Positions 15,747 to 23,510 of a stretch of 50,445 nt of DNA are shown one piece after another. The notes below the pieces were generated by a model that saw nothing but the letters and a program-made list of their open reading frames with translations, did no database searches and had not been told where the DNA came from. The position numbers and the translations under genes are program-made. The stretch spans positions 1 to 50,445 of the forward strand of contig DFJW01000087.1 of assembly GCA_002373775.1 (NCBI GenBank). The letters are read 5' to 3'. How positions within the stretch are numbered: the stretch's first letter is position 1; each line of letters begins with the position of its first letter. This DNA is from Ruminococcus flavefaciens (GTDB taxonomy: Bacteria; Bacillota; Clostridia; Oscillospirales; Ruminococcaceae).

Positions 15747-16958
15747 ATGAAAAAAGTTGTAATCACCGGTATCGGTGCAGTCACTGCCATCGGAAATACC
15801 GCATCCGAGTACTGGGAAGGCCTTATCGCCGGGAAATGCGGCATGAAGACTTACACCCGCATCCCCACAGAAGGTCACGATACTACAGTTGCTGCCGAAG
15901 TTGATGATTCATTCGAGGCAGAAGCTGCAAAGTACTGGAAAAAACGCCAGCTCAACGCCACTACCACCACTACCCGCATGGGACTTGCATCCGCCGGAGA
16001 AGCTGTTGCAGACAGCGGTCTTGACAGCGGCGAATATGACGGCAGACGTGTCGGCGTCATCTACGGCGTTATAGACAATTCCTTTGAGGACTATGAGCTT
16101 GAAAAGAAGCTCAATATCACCCTCAAGAAGATGCCTAATGAGCTCCCGGCTCTGGTATCTATCAGATACGGCTTCACCGGACCTTCTTTCAATGTAAGTA
16201 CTGCGTGTGCTTCTTCTGCTTATGCTATCGCACTTGGAAAGCAGTTCATCGAGAGCGGTCTCTGTGATGTTGTAGTTGCAGGAGGCATATCAAATACTGT
16301 AACACATCTCGTTATAAGCGGCTTCAATCAGCTGCTGGCAATGTCTGTGAATCCCGATCCCGATACAGCTGCACGTCCGTTCACAAAGAACCGCGACGGC
16401 TTCATCATGGGCGAAGGCGGCGGCACTGTCATCCTCGAATCAGAAGAATCCGCAAAGAAGCGCGGAGCTAAGATCTACTGCGAACTCGCTGGAGCTTCAA
16501 TGTGCGGCGAGGCGTTCAACCTTACTGCTCCCAAGACAGACGGCGTAGGCATGGCTGAGTCCATGAGAATGGCTCTCGACAACGCAGGCATCTCCCCTGA
16601 TGCTGTTGACTACATAAACGCCCACGGCACTTCCACAGGTCTTAACGATCTCTATGAGACAAAGGCTGTCAAGGAGGTATTCGGTGAAAGAGCATACGAT
16701 ATCCCAATGTCATCAGTAAAGGCTTCTATCGGTCATACTCTCGGCGCCGGCGGTGCTCTTGAAGCTATCGCCTGCATCAAGGCAATGGAGACAGGCATCG
16801 TTCCTCCTACTATCCACTATGACGAACCCGATCCGGAGCTCGACCTTAATTACGTCCCCAATAAGCCTCAGCAGCACGAAGTGAATGTTGCTATCTCCAA
16901 TTCCTTCGGCTTCGGCGGACACAATGCTACTCTCGTACTCAAAAAGTACGAAGCGTGA
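15747..16958 (+). CDS. Beta-ketoacyl synthase (FabF/KASII type)
   Basis: A 403-residue decarboxylating Claisen-condensing enzyme with a full Cys-His-His triad: Cys154 in STACASSAYA, His293 in NAHGTSTGLND and His330 in SSVKASIGHTLGAGG. It ends with the usual NSFGFGGHNATLVL segment. The start at 15747 begins the conserved KKVVITGIGAVT strand and has AGAGG upstream; the longer in-frame start overlaps the previous gene. It is the only KS in the operon; there is no chain-length-factor partner, so it probably works iteratively as a homodimer. Context makes it a dedicated biosynthetic KS rather than the housekeeping FabF, since no fabG, fabZ, fabI or acetyl-CoA carboxylase genes are nearby. Confidence 0.92.
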   Translation: MKKVVITGIGAVTAIGNTASEYWEGLIAGKCGMKTYTRIPTEGHDTTVAAEVDDSFEAEAAKYWKKRQLNATTTTTRMGLASAGEAVADSGLDSGEYDGRRVGVIYGVIDNSFEDYELEKKLNITLKKMPNELPALVSIRYGFTGPSFNVSTACASSAYAIALGKQFIESGLCDVVVAGGISNTVTHLVISGFNQLLAMSVNPDPDTAARPFTKNRDGFIMGEGGGTVILESEESAKKRGAKIYCELAGASMCGEAFNLTAPKTDGVGMAESMRMALDNAGISPDAVDYINAHGTSTGLNDLYETKAVKEVFGERAYDIPMSSVKASIGHTLGAGGALEAIACIKAMETGIVPPTIHYDEPDPELDLNYVPNKPQQHEVNVAISNSFGFGGHNATLVLKKYEA

Positions 16959-16975
16959 TGAAAGGATATTGAATA

Positions 16976-17332
16976 ATGCCTATTGCACAGATGAAGACCA
17001 ACTACCGTTTCAGTGATCCTGAGACAAAAACTCAGTTCCTCAGCGAATCCGCCAAGGAACTCTCGGCATTGCTCCGCAAGCCTCTTCCGGCTGTGATGGT
17101 GATGCTGGATGACTGCTCGATGTATATGAACGAGTCTGATGATACTGTATTCTTCGCGGAATTCAGATACATACTCCCGGCTGAATGCGCCGATGACAAG
17201 GCAGGCTTCCTGAAGGAACTTGCAGACCGCATGCTGGAACTCATCCGCAGATATACAGCCGTCGATCCGTACCGCATATATATGCAGTTCACCGAAATGA
17301 CGCGCGAAGGCGCTTGGCGGTACACCGGCTGA
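16976..17332 (+). CDS. MIF-like tautomerase-superfamily protein
   Basis: A 118-residue protein that begins Met-Pro, so Pro would become the N-terminus after methionine removal, the catalytic base of the tautomerase superfamily. The layout matches MIF rather than the short 4-oxalocrotonate tautomerases: two beta-alpha-beta units, the first ending near VMVMLDDCSMYM and the second near YRIYMQFTEMTREGAWRYTG, which corresponds to the conserved YIxFxDxxxxxWGWNG end of MIF. Keto-enol tautomerisation or an addition/isomerisation on a polyketide intermediate is a reasonable inference. It is embedded in the operon, 17 bases after the KS and 44 before the hydrolase. Such an enzyme is unusual among fatty-acid-like gene sets. 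Confidence 0.75.
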   Translation: MPIAQMKTNYRFSDPETKTQFLSESAKELSALLRKPLPAVMVMLDDCSMYMNESDDTVFFAEFRYILPAECADDKAGFLKELADRMLELIRRYTAVDPYRIYMQFTEMTREGAWRYTG

Positions 17333-17376
17333 CCGAACTGTATCACCATAAACTTATAGGAAAGGAACAGATAAAT

Positions 17377-18501
17377 ATGAAATGGGCTATCAGAGACCTT
17401 TTGAATCCGGTCGTAACACGTTCGCTCCTTTACGGAAGCGATCCCTTTGATCTGGAGTACATACTGAAAAAAGTTGACGCTATAAAAGCTATGAGCGGCA
17501 AGAAGATACAGGAAGTCTGGCTCGGCGAATGGCATGAGAAGATCGACCGCTATACCGAACTCCTTGAAAAGGCAGAAGCTGCCGGCAGACACATCGCTGC
17601 AAGAGAATATGCAAAGATGATAACTCAGTGCCATTATGCCTGCTTCATGATAAACATCGAAGACCTGGAGCACAAAAAGGCGATATACAGCGGACTTGTT
17701 GAAAGCTACAAGCGCTATATCAGCCATTGCAGCAACAAGGTGGAGTATATCGAAGCTGATACAGAATTCGGCAAGGTACCGGCTTATATCCATTATCCCG
17801 ATGACGGTTCAAAGGATAAGTATCCCGTTGTCCTCACTTACTCCGGCATCGGCAGCTGCAAGGAAGAGCTTGAAATGCTCGCTGCTCCTCTCAATGAGCG
17901 CGGCATTGCTGTCATCACTCCCGATATGCCCGGCGCAGGTGCTGCTATCATCGACAACAACATAAAGTGCGGCGGTCCTCAGATAGAAGCAGCTTTTGAG
18001 GCACTGTTCAGATTCATTGATGAGCATCCGAAGCTTGACGGTGAGAATATGGCTAATTTCGGTCTCTGCATGGGCGGCGGATATGCTTTCCGCGCCACTG
18101 TAAAGCGTCCGTCTGTCAAGGCTTGCGTAAGTCTCTTCCCACTGCTCATGAATTTCGCAGACCAGGGCAGCATACCGGTATGGATGAAGCGCGGTAAGTG
18201 GAGCAGCTACCAGTACAGTGACGATTACCTCGAAGGCATGAGAGTGCTCGAAGAGGGTACTCATAATGTTGACTTCCTCATGGCTTACAGCGATGACGAC
18301 AACTGGATGAGCCCTGAAGCTACTCAGAAACTCTGGGACAAGGCTTGCGGCCACAAGGAAAAGATATACATCGCAGACAAGCCTTCATACATATCAGAAG
18401 AGACCATTATGCACGCTATGCCCGTTGGTGAGCAGTATCACTGGGTAAAGCATGAGGCAGCCGATTTCATCGCTGCAAGACTTCTGGGAGGTAATAAGTG
18501 A
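17377..18501 (+). CDS. Alpha/beta hydrolase with Cys nucleophile (FrsA/dienelactone-hydrolase-like)
   Basis: A 374-residue hydrolase with a helical N-terminal extension of ~125 residues, then an alpha/beta-hydrolase core. The nucleophile elbow is GLCMGG with Cys231 in place of Ser, as in dienelactone hydrolases. Asp306 or Asp307 (AYSDDDNW) and His355 (EQYHW) can complete the triad. Architecture recalls the FrsA/DUF1100 group, which includes hydrolases cleaving carbon-carbon bonds of diketone-like substrates and the fungal polyketide-shortening enzyme Ayg1. Retro-Claisen cleavage, cyclisation or lactone hydrolysis are therefore candidate roles; none is proven. The start at 17377 follows AAAGGAAC; the longer frame from 17314 overlaps the tautomerase gene. 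Its stop overlaps the next start (TGATG). Confidence 0.8.
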   Translation: MKWAIRDLLNPVVTRSLLYGSDPFDLEYILKKVDAIKAMSGKKIQEVWLGEWHEKIDRYTELLEKAEAAGRHIAAREYAKMITQCHYACFMINIEDLEHKKAIYSGLVESYKRYISHCSNKVEYIEADTEFGKVPAYIHYPDDGSKDKYPVVLTYSGIGSCKEELEMLAAPLNERGIAVITPDMPGAGAAIIDNNIKCGGPQIEAAFEALFRFIDEHPKLDGENMANFGLCMGGGYAFRATVKRPSVKACVSLFPLLMNFADQGSIPVWMKRGKWSSYQYSDDYLEGMRVLEEGTHNVDFLMAYSDDDNWMSPEATQKLWDKACGHKEKIYIADKPSYISEETIMHAMPVGEQYHWVKHEAADFIAARLLGGNK

Positions 18502-20060
18502 TGCAGGAAAATTTCTTCAGCTATTATTCTAAATACGCAGAGACAACTCCCGACAAGGTGCTCCTCAGAATAGATGAGAACGCCCTCACCTACAGGGAAT
18601 TCATGGAAAAGACTGCTGTGCTCGGCTCAGGCATGAAGAAGCTGGGCATCGGTGAGGACGACAAGGTCGGCATCTGCATGCCAAACAGTATCGAATGGTA
18701 CCTTGTGTTCTGGTCAGCTGTTAGGATAGGCGCTCAGCCCGTTCCCATGGATCCTCAGAGCGGTTCTCTGGAGCTTTCACGTCTCATACCGGCGACAACT
18801 TCAAAGGTACTTTTCGTATCCGAAAAGTACCGCAATAATAACATAATCGCTGCTGTCAGTGAACTCGTTACCGGAAAGACAGACCTCAGCAAAGTCATCT
18901 GCTTTGCTCCGGAGGAAGCTGTTCCGGAAAACGATACTTATGTATCAGCTGACAGATTCGTATCTGAATACTGCGGCAGCGAGTGTGAGATATATGAGCC
19001 TGAGTACCTGCACACAATGTCTCTCGCCTGCACATCAGGAAGCACCGGCACTCCTAAGATACTCTCAGTTCCTTCCGGCGGATTTCTCTCCACTCAGAAG
19101 GACATGGGCGATTACCTCGGCTTCACATCCGACGATGTGATGATGCTCGGCATGACACTTTATCATCAGGGCGGATTCGGAATGGGCCTCCAGATGGCGC
19201 TTAAAGGCGGTACAGTCATGTATCAGCCCCAGTTCAATCCCATCAGCTTCCTTGAGACAGTCCAGAAGTACAGGATCAATATCATCCAGCTCACTTCCAC
19301 TCTTGCAAAGGTGCTGCTCTCGACTCCGGATTTCGACAAGTACGATCTTTCCAGCGTCCGCATATGCTACTTCGCAGGAGAAGTTCTCCCCAAGGAGATA
19401 GCTGATACATTCATTGAAAAACTCGGCATCCGCGTAATAAATATCATCGGTTCCTCCGAGACCTGTACTATGGTCGTATGGGATTCCGCTATCGACAACG
19501 GCACTGATCCCAGCGATTTCAAGAAGCTCTATTTCACCGATTACCGCGTCATAAACGAGAAACGCGAGGATGTTCCGGAAGGTGAAGTAGGTGAACTGTG
19601 TGTGTACACAGACGGCGTTATCACCGACTATTTCGGCAACCCTGAACTCTCGGCAGAAAAAATAATCACCGACGAGCAGGGCAGACGCTGGTTCTGCACC
19701 GGTGACCTCGTAAACAAGCTTCCCGGCGGCATAGTCAGATTTGCCGGCAGAAGCAAGCGCATAATCAAGCGCGGCGGAAATCTCGTTCACGCTGAAGAGG
19801 TAGAAGCATGCCTGCTCACTCATCCTAAGATAGCTGCCGCTGCCGTTACAGATGAACCGCATCCTGTTATCGGTCAGCAGATAGTTGCGTACATCCAGCC
19901 CAAGGGCGATGAGAAGGTCACCCGCGGTGAACTTGCCCGCTATTTCGACGGCAAGCTCTCTGCTTATAAAGTTCCCGACAAGGTCATCCTCGTAGAAGAG
20001 ATACCAAAGGACATCGGCAAGATACAGTTCAAATACCTGAGAAAAAAGGAGTATAAATAA
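18501..20060 (+). CDS. AMP-dependent acyl-CoA/acyl-ACP synthetase
   Basis: A 519-residue adenylate-forming ligase of the ANL superfamily with all core motifs: TSGSTGTPK (178-186, phosphate-binding), IIGSSETC (aromatic/adenine motif), FCTGDLV (ribose-binding Asp), RIIKRGGNLVHAEEVE (hinge) and GKIQFKYL with the catalytic Lys near the C-terminus. It would activate a free carboxylic acid as an acyl adenylate and transfer it to CoA or, given the ACP gene that starts in its stop codon (TAATG at 20060), to ACP2. It is therefore the probable starter-loading enzyme. The ATG at 18501 has GGGAGG nine bases upstream; a GTG at 18498 is a less likely start. Substrate not predictable by eye. Confidence 0.9.
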   Translation: MQENFFSYYSKYAETTPDKVLLRIDENALTYREFMEKTAVLGSGMKKLGIGEDDKVGICMPNSIEWYLVFWSAVRIGAQPVPMDPQSGSLELSRLIPATTSKVLFVSEKYRNNNIIAAVSELVTGKTDLSKVICFAPEEAVPENDTYVSADRFVSEYCGSECEIYEPEYLHTMSLACTSGSTGTPKILSVPSGGFLSTQKDMGDYLGFTSDDVMMLGMTLYHQGGFGMGLQMALKGGTVMYQPQFNPISFLETVQKYRINIIQLTSTLAKVLLSTPDFDKYDLSSVRICYFAGEVLPKEIADTFIEKLGIRVINIIGSSETCTMVVWDSAIDNGTDPSDFKKLYFTDYRVINEKREDVPEGEVGELCVYTDGVITDYFGNPELSAEKIITDEQGRRWFCTGDLVNKLPGGIVRFAGRSKRIIKRGGNLVHAEEVEACLLTHPKIAAAAVTDEPHPVIGQQIVAYIQPKGDEKVTRGELARYFDGKLSAYKVPDKVILVEEIPKDIGKIQFKYLRKKEYK

Positions 20061-20311
20061 TGAATAATCTTAACTGGGACGAATTCGTTCAGAATATTTC
20101 AGACTATGTCGGCGTTGACAAGGAAGAGATCACACGCGATACCGACGTTTATGATGATCTCTACCTCGATTCACTGGGACTCTTCGGTCTCGGCTCACAG
20201 ATAACCGAGATCTATGGTCTCAATGTTCCCCTTTCACTGGTAGCTTCTATCAGCAAGGTCGGAGAGATATTCGATCTGCTCAACGAAAAGGGCACACCTG
20301 TCGAGGAATAA
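20060..20311 (+). CDS. Acyl carrier protein 2
   Basis: An 83-residue carrier protein with the phosphopantetheine attachment motif DLYLDSLGLFG (Ser38). It differs strongly from ACP1 (DLGSDSLMF), so the two carriers probably serve different enzymes: ACP2 is coupled by a one-base TAATG overlap to the AMP ligase, whereas ACP1 sits by the acyltransferase. The type II thioesterase gene starts three bases after its stop. I infer starter carrier for ACP2 and extender or chain carrier for ACP1. Confidence 0.9.
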   Translation: MNNLNWDEFVQNISDYVGVDKEEITRDTDVYDDLYLDSLGLFGLGSQITEIYGLNVPLSLVASISKVGEIFDLLNEKGTPVEE

Positions 20312-20314
20312 GAG

Positions 20315-21013
20315 ATGATACTTTTCTTTCTTCCCCATGCCGGCGGCTCGGCAAAGAGCTACAGTTCCTTCAAGCGCTTTCTGCCGAAGGAACTGAAGGT
20401 CGTTCCCATGGAGCTTTCCGGACGTTTCACACGTTCCGGAGAACCCATGCTCGACACTGTATCAGACTGTGCCGCTGATCTTCTGGAAAAACACGGTGAT
20501 CTGCTCAAAAGCGATGACTACGCCATTTTCGGACACAGCATGGGCACTCTGCTGACCTGTGAACTTGTACGTCTGGCAAAAGCGGAAGGTATACACTCGC
20601 CTTCTCACATTTTCCTTTCCGGACGCTGTGCGGCTGATGAGGACATACAGTGCTTCAAAGGCTCTGTAGAAGCATCAGACGAGGAGATAGTTTCATTCTT
20701 CTCTGCAAACGGACTTGCGGACAAGCCGGTGATCCCGGATGAAGAGCTTATAAAAATGCTCAACCGCAATCTGTGTACAGATGTCAGAATGGCTGACAGC
20801 TACAGACTGAAAGCGGAAGAGCTTGACTTCGGATGTGATATCACTGTATTCTACGGCACTGATGATCCCATGCTAAACGGGCTTGATATGCAGGGCTGGG
20901 GACGCTTTACGTCCGGCAGCTGTGATACTTTCCCCATGAGCGGCGGTCATTTCTATTACCAGCAGCATAAAGAGGAGATTTGCAGGATAATTTCTGAAAA
21001 ACTTCATATGTAA
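20315..21013 (+). CDS. Type II thioesterase (alpha/beta hydrolase, GrsT/SrfAD-like)
   Basis: A 232-residue external thioesterase of the kind found with NRPS and PKS clusters. It starts with FFLPHAGGSAKSY, has the nucleophile elbow GHSMG (Ser75), an acidic residue in FYGTDDPM and the catalytic His in SGGHFYY. The family removes misloaded or stalled acyl groups from carrier-protein phosphopantetheine arms, or releases product. It is the last gene of the operon, three bases after ACP2, and is followed directly by a strong terminator. A dedicated type II thioesterase argues that the operon is for a secondary metabolite rather than for membrane lipid. Confidence 0.9.
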   Translation: MILFFLPHAGGSAKSYSSFKRFLPKELKVVPMELSGRFTRSGEPMLDTVSDCAADLLEKHGDLLKSDDYAIFGHSMGTLLTCELVRLAKAEGIHSPSHIFLSGRCAADEDIQCFKGSVEASDEEIVSFFSANGLADKPVIPDEELIKMLNRNLCTDVRMADSYRLKAEELDFGCDITVFYGTDDPMLNGLDMQGWGRFTSGSCDTFPMSGGHFYYQQHKEEICRIISEKLHM

Positions 21014-21018
21014 ACTAA

Positions 21019-21050
21019 AAGGGAGGCTGAGTCAGCCTCCCTTATTTTTA
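21019..21050 (+). terminator. Terminator between the polyketide-like operon and the teichoic-type genes
   Basis: A 10-bp perfect stem (AAGGGAGGCT and complement), a 5-base loop, then ATTTTTATTG. It separates convergent genes, overlaps the stop codon of the minus-strand fusion gene, and may work in both directions. Confidence 0.85.
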
Positions 21051-23081
21051 TTGTTTATTCTTGCCGGCAAGTGACTTTACAATGTACTTGCCGCAGAGCT
21101 GACGGCTCTTTCCTACGTTGAACACATGCTCGTGGAAAGTCCTGTCGATAGTCTCGCGGTACTGCTCTTTATTGGCGAGCATCTCGGCGATAGTATCATT
21201 TACAGCGCTGATATTGTCAGTTTCAAGCTCACGTCCTATGACGCTTCTGAGCGTGATATTTATGGGCTTGGTCTTTATCTTGTCCCACTCTGGGTTCATT
21301 ACCTTCATCGGAGTGTTGATGAACAGCACGGGACGCTTTGTAACGAATGCGAATTCCCATGAGATATCCGACCAGTCGGTAATGAGGATATCGGATTCCA
21401 TTATCGGGTTATTGGACGAGAAGTCCGTCTGTATCTCGATGTTGCTGCTGGAAGCGAACTTTTCCTTCATTATCTCGAACTTTTCGGGTTCATGGCGTAC
21501 CTGCTGGGGATGCGGACGGACGATTATCTGATAATCGGTCTTTGCAAGTTCAGACAGGATGTCGTCAATGCAGGAATCAATGATATTGTCCGGCTGCCAT
21601 GAAGGAGCAATGAGTATCTTAGGCACTTCATTCTCCGCATGTTCGGTGCTTTCGAATTTCTCGACCAGTTCATCTATGAGCGGATATCCTGTCTCTATCA
21701 TGCGCTTCTTGGGAGTGCCGTAGAGTTCCTCGGAATCACGGAGCTCGTTCACACAGTCGATGCCTACTGCAAACACGGTATCGTACCAGTCCAGTGCTCC
21801 CTTTCTGAGAGTGAGGGCTGTGCTTCCCATGCCGTGGAATGCGTATACATATTCCACATTCTTTCTGACACGCGAACGCTTGATGTGGTACTTTTCAAGG
21901 TCGGGCATGGTCATAACGCACATATCGCAGTCCAGTCTCATGAAAAGAGCTATGAGCTTGCTGTTTGAACCGATGTAGTAGGGATGTATCTGCGGGCGTG
22001 TATCCTTGAATATCGCGTCATCCGGATCGCTGGTAACGTAATGTATGTCCAGGTCGGAGTGTTCGCAGATATAGTCTATCATACCTGCATAGTACTTGTA
22101 GAATCCGCTCTGCTCTGAGTAGAACATGAGCTTCATATTCTGTACTCCGAAGAATTTCTTGTAGTCTTCCTTTTCACGGGAGCTGTTTGCCTTGAATACC
22201 TTCTCCTTTTCGATGCGCTGTTCGTTCATCTTGTTGAGGTACTCATAGTCCACATACTTCTTGGGAGGCATGCAGAGATTTACCAGCATCATTACGGGAA
22301 TAGCGAAGAGGTTTCCGAATATCCAGTAGAGACCTACACCTGTAGGAACAAGGAAAGTGAAATACGTTGAGAACGATACCATGAACACGGTAGTCAGTAT
22401 CTTGTTCATATTTCCCTGTGCCATCTGAAGGATATTGATCTTATTCTGAACGATACAGAGCAGCCATGCGCTGAGTCCCGAGAAAAGCGGTATCAGCAGC
22501 AGCTTGTCGAAGTGTTTCAGCGAAGGTGTCTCGCTGAGGTCTATACCAAGGAATCTGGTCTTGAACTGTGCGATATCACTTAGCACATTAGCAGCTGAAT
22601 CAAAGGAGCTGTATGCACCTTCACGGACCTGACGGATTATTTCAGTCTGGTATTCGCTGTCTTCGGTCTTGGTGCTATGGACTACATTTATCAGCCAGTC
22701 TTTCAGGCTGTCGATAGTTGAAGCATCTATCTGAAGCATGAATGAAAGCGGACGGTAGATAACATATACAAGTCCCAGTACCAGCGGTATCTGTATCAGA
22801 AGCGGTACTGAACCGAGTATCGGGTGATAGTGGTACTTTTTATAGAGCTTCAGACGCTCGTCTGCAAGCTTGTCCTTGTCGTCTATGTACTTGATCTTTA
22901 GCGCGTTTTCCTCCGGCATCATCTTTACCATGTTGATAGAGTTTTTCTGGGTAAGGAGATTCAGAGGGAACAGCAGGAATTTAGTGAAAAGCGTGAATAC
23001 GATTATGCTGAGGCCGTAACTGTGTATGATATTGTATATCACACTCATTACCCAGCCCAGCGCTGTACCTAAATATGACAT
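21048..23081 (-). CDS. YidC/Oxa1-type insertase fused to CDP-glycerol glycerophosphotransferase
   Basis: A 677-residue two-part protein. Residues ~1-275 are a YidC/Oxa1 domain: hydrophobic segments, the family's GLSIIVFTLFTKFLLFPL helix, an amphipathic loop, and HPILGSVPLLIQIPLVLGL. The family's conserved groove Arg is Lys34 here. Residues ~310-670 are a TagF/TagB-like domain, with YAFHGMGSTA, APSWQP, RPHPQQV and the hallmark SDILITDWSDISWEFAF. The second domain would transfer glycerol- or pentitol-phosphate from a CDP-alcohol to a wall polymer on the cytoplasmic face. The YidC part may anchor it or insert partners. There is no frameshift; the linker (KKYVDYEYLNKMNEQR) is continuous. It is downstream of the small membrane protein and LTA-synthase-like genes, probably co-transcribed from 23444. 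Confidence 0.85.
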   Translation of the reverse strand: MSYLGTALGWVMSVIYNIIHSYGLSIIVFTLFTKFLLFPLNLLTQKNSINMVKMMPEENALKIKYIDDKDKLADERLKLYKKYHYHPILGSVPLLIQIPLVLGLVYVIYRPLSFMLQIDASTIDSLKDWLINVVHSTKTEDSEYQTEIIRQVREGAYSSFDSAANVLSDIAQFKTRFLGIDLSETPSLKHFDKLLLIPLFSGLSAWLLCIVQNKINILQMAQGNMNKILTTVFMVSFSTYFTFLVPTGVGLYWIFGNLFAIPVMMLVNLCMPPKKYVDYEYLNKMNEQRIEKEKVFKANSSREKEDYKKFFGVQNMKLMFYSEQSGFYKYYAGMIDYICEHSDLDIHYVTSDPDDAIFKDTRPQIHPYYIGSNSKLIALFMRLDCDMCVMTMPDLEKYHIKRSRVRKNVEYVYAFHGMGSTALTLRKGALDWYDTVFAVGIDCVNELRDSEELYGTPKKRMIETGYPLIDELVEKFESTEHAENEVPKILIAPSWQPDNIIDSCIDDILSELAKTDYQIIVRPHPQQVRHEPEKFEIMKEKFASSSNIEIQTDFSSNNPIMESDILITDWSDISWEFAFVTKRPVLFINTPMKVMNPEWDKIKTKPINITLRSVIGRELETDNISAVNDTIAEMLANKEQYRETIDRTFHEHVFNVGKSRQLCGKYIVKSLAGKNKQ

Positions 23082-23102
23082 GGCGGCAGTACTCCTGAGA
23101 GT

Positions 23103-23357
23103 TTATTCTTTGTCGTCGTCATCGTCAGCGAGAAGATCGTCAGCTGTTATAACGTCCTTTTCGCCGTCGTGAAGTGCATTTATCTCATCTGTGCTGATAG
23201 CCTCTACTTCTTCTTCCTTCTTTTTCTTGACCGCTCTCTTGAGCTTGCTCCAATAGATAGTAAAGAATGTACCAGCGCCTACAACTACAGCTGTAGCTAT
23301 CTGGATGATGTAAGTGGTCGTCGCCGGATCAATATACATTGAAGCTGATGTAACCAT
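23103..23357 (-). CDS. Small single-pass membrane protein with acidic tail
   Basis: An 84-residue protein: a short N-terminal segment ending MYIDPATTTYI, one transmembrane helix (IIQIATAVVVGAGTFFTIYW), a basic stretch (KLKRAVKKKKEEE) that should keep the tail inside, and a very acidic C-terminus ending DDLLADDDDDKE. I have no family name, but small proteins starting M-Y-[IL]-D-P-x-[TS]-x-x-Y are common in clostridia next to LTA-synthase-like genes. AAGGAG lies ten bases upstream of the ATG. It is the first gene of a two-gene unit with the YidC fusion, 21 bases apart. It could be a scaffold or assembly factor for the fusion protein; this is inference. Confidence 0.75.
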   Translation of the reverse strand: MVTSASMYIDPATTTYIIQIATAVVVGAGTFFTIYWSKLKRAVKKKKEEEVEAISTDEINALHDGEKDVITADDLLADDDDDKE

Positions 23358-23415
23358 TGTTATTATTCTCCTTTTTCTTTCTTAAAAATAGTATGTCGGT
23401 TTTCATACAGATATA

Positions 23416-23444
23416 ATTTTATCACAGCGCAACTGCAAAGTCAA
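23416..23444 (-). promoter_or_regulatory. Sigma-A promoter for the small membrane protein / YidC-fusion pair
   Basis: TTGACT and TAAAAT on the minus strand, with a 17-base spacer, about 50 bases upstream of the ATG at 23357. Confidence 0.6.
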
Positions 23445-23510
23445 GGATACAGCCTTCAATTGAGCGAATTGACTAAAATATATCTATGGCGGCACGGCTA
23501 TTCGTGCTAT

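Noticed and set aside
11127..21013. Housekeeping fatty-acid synthesis operon
   Set aside because: fabG, fabZ, fabI/K, fabH and acc genes are missing, while a type II thioesterase, AMP ligase, tautomerase and two ACPs are present.
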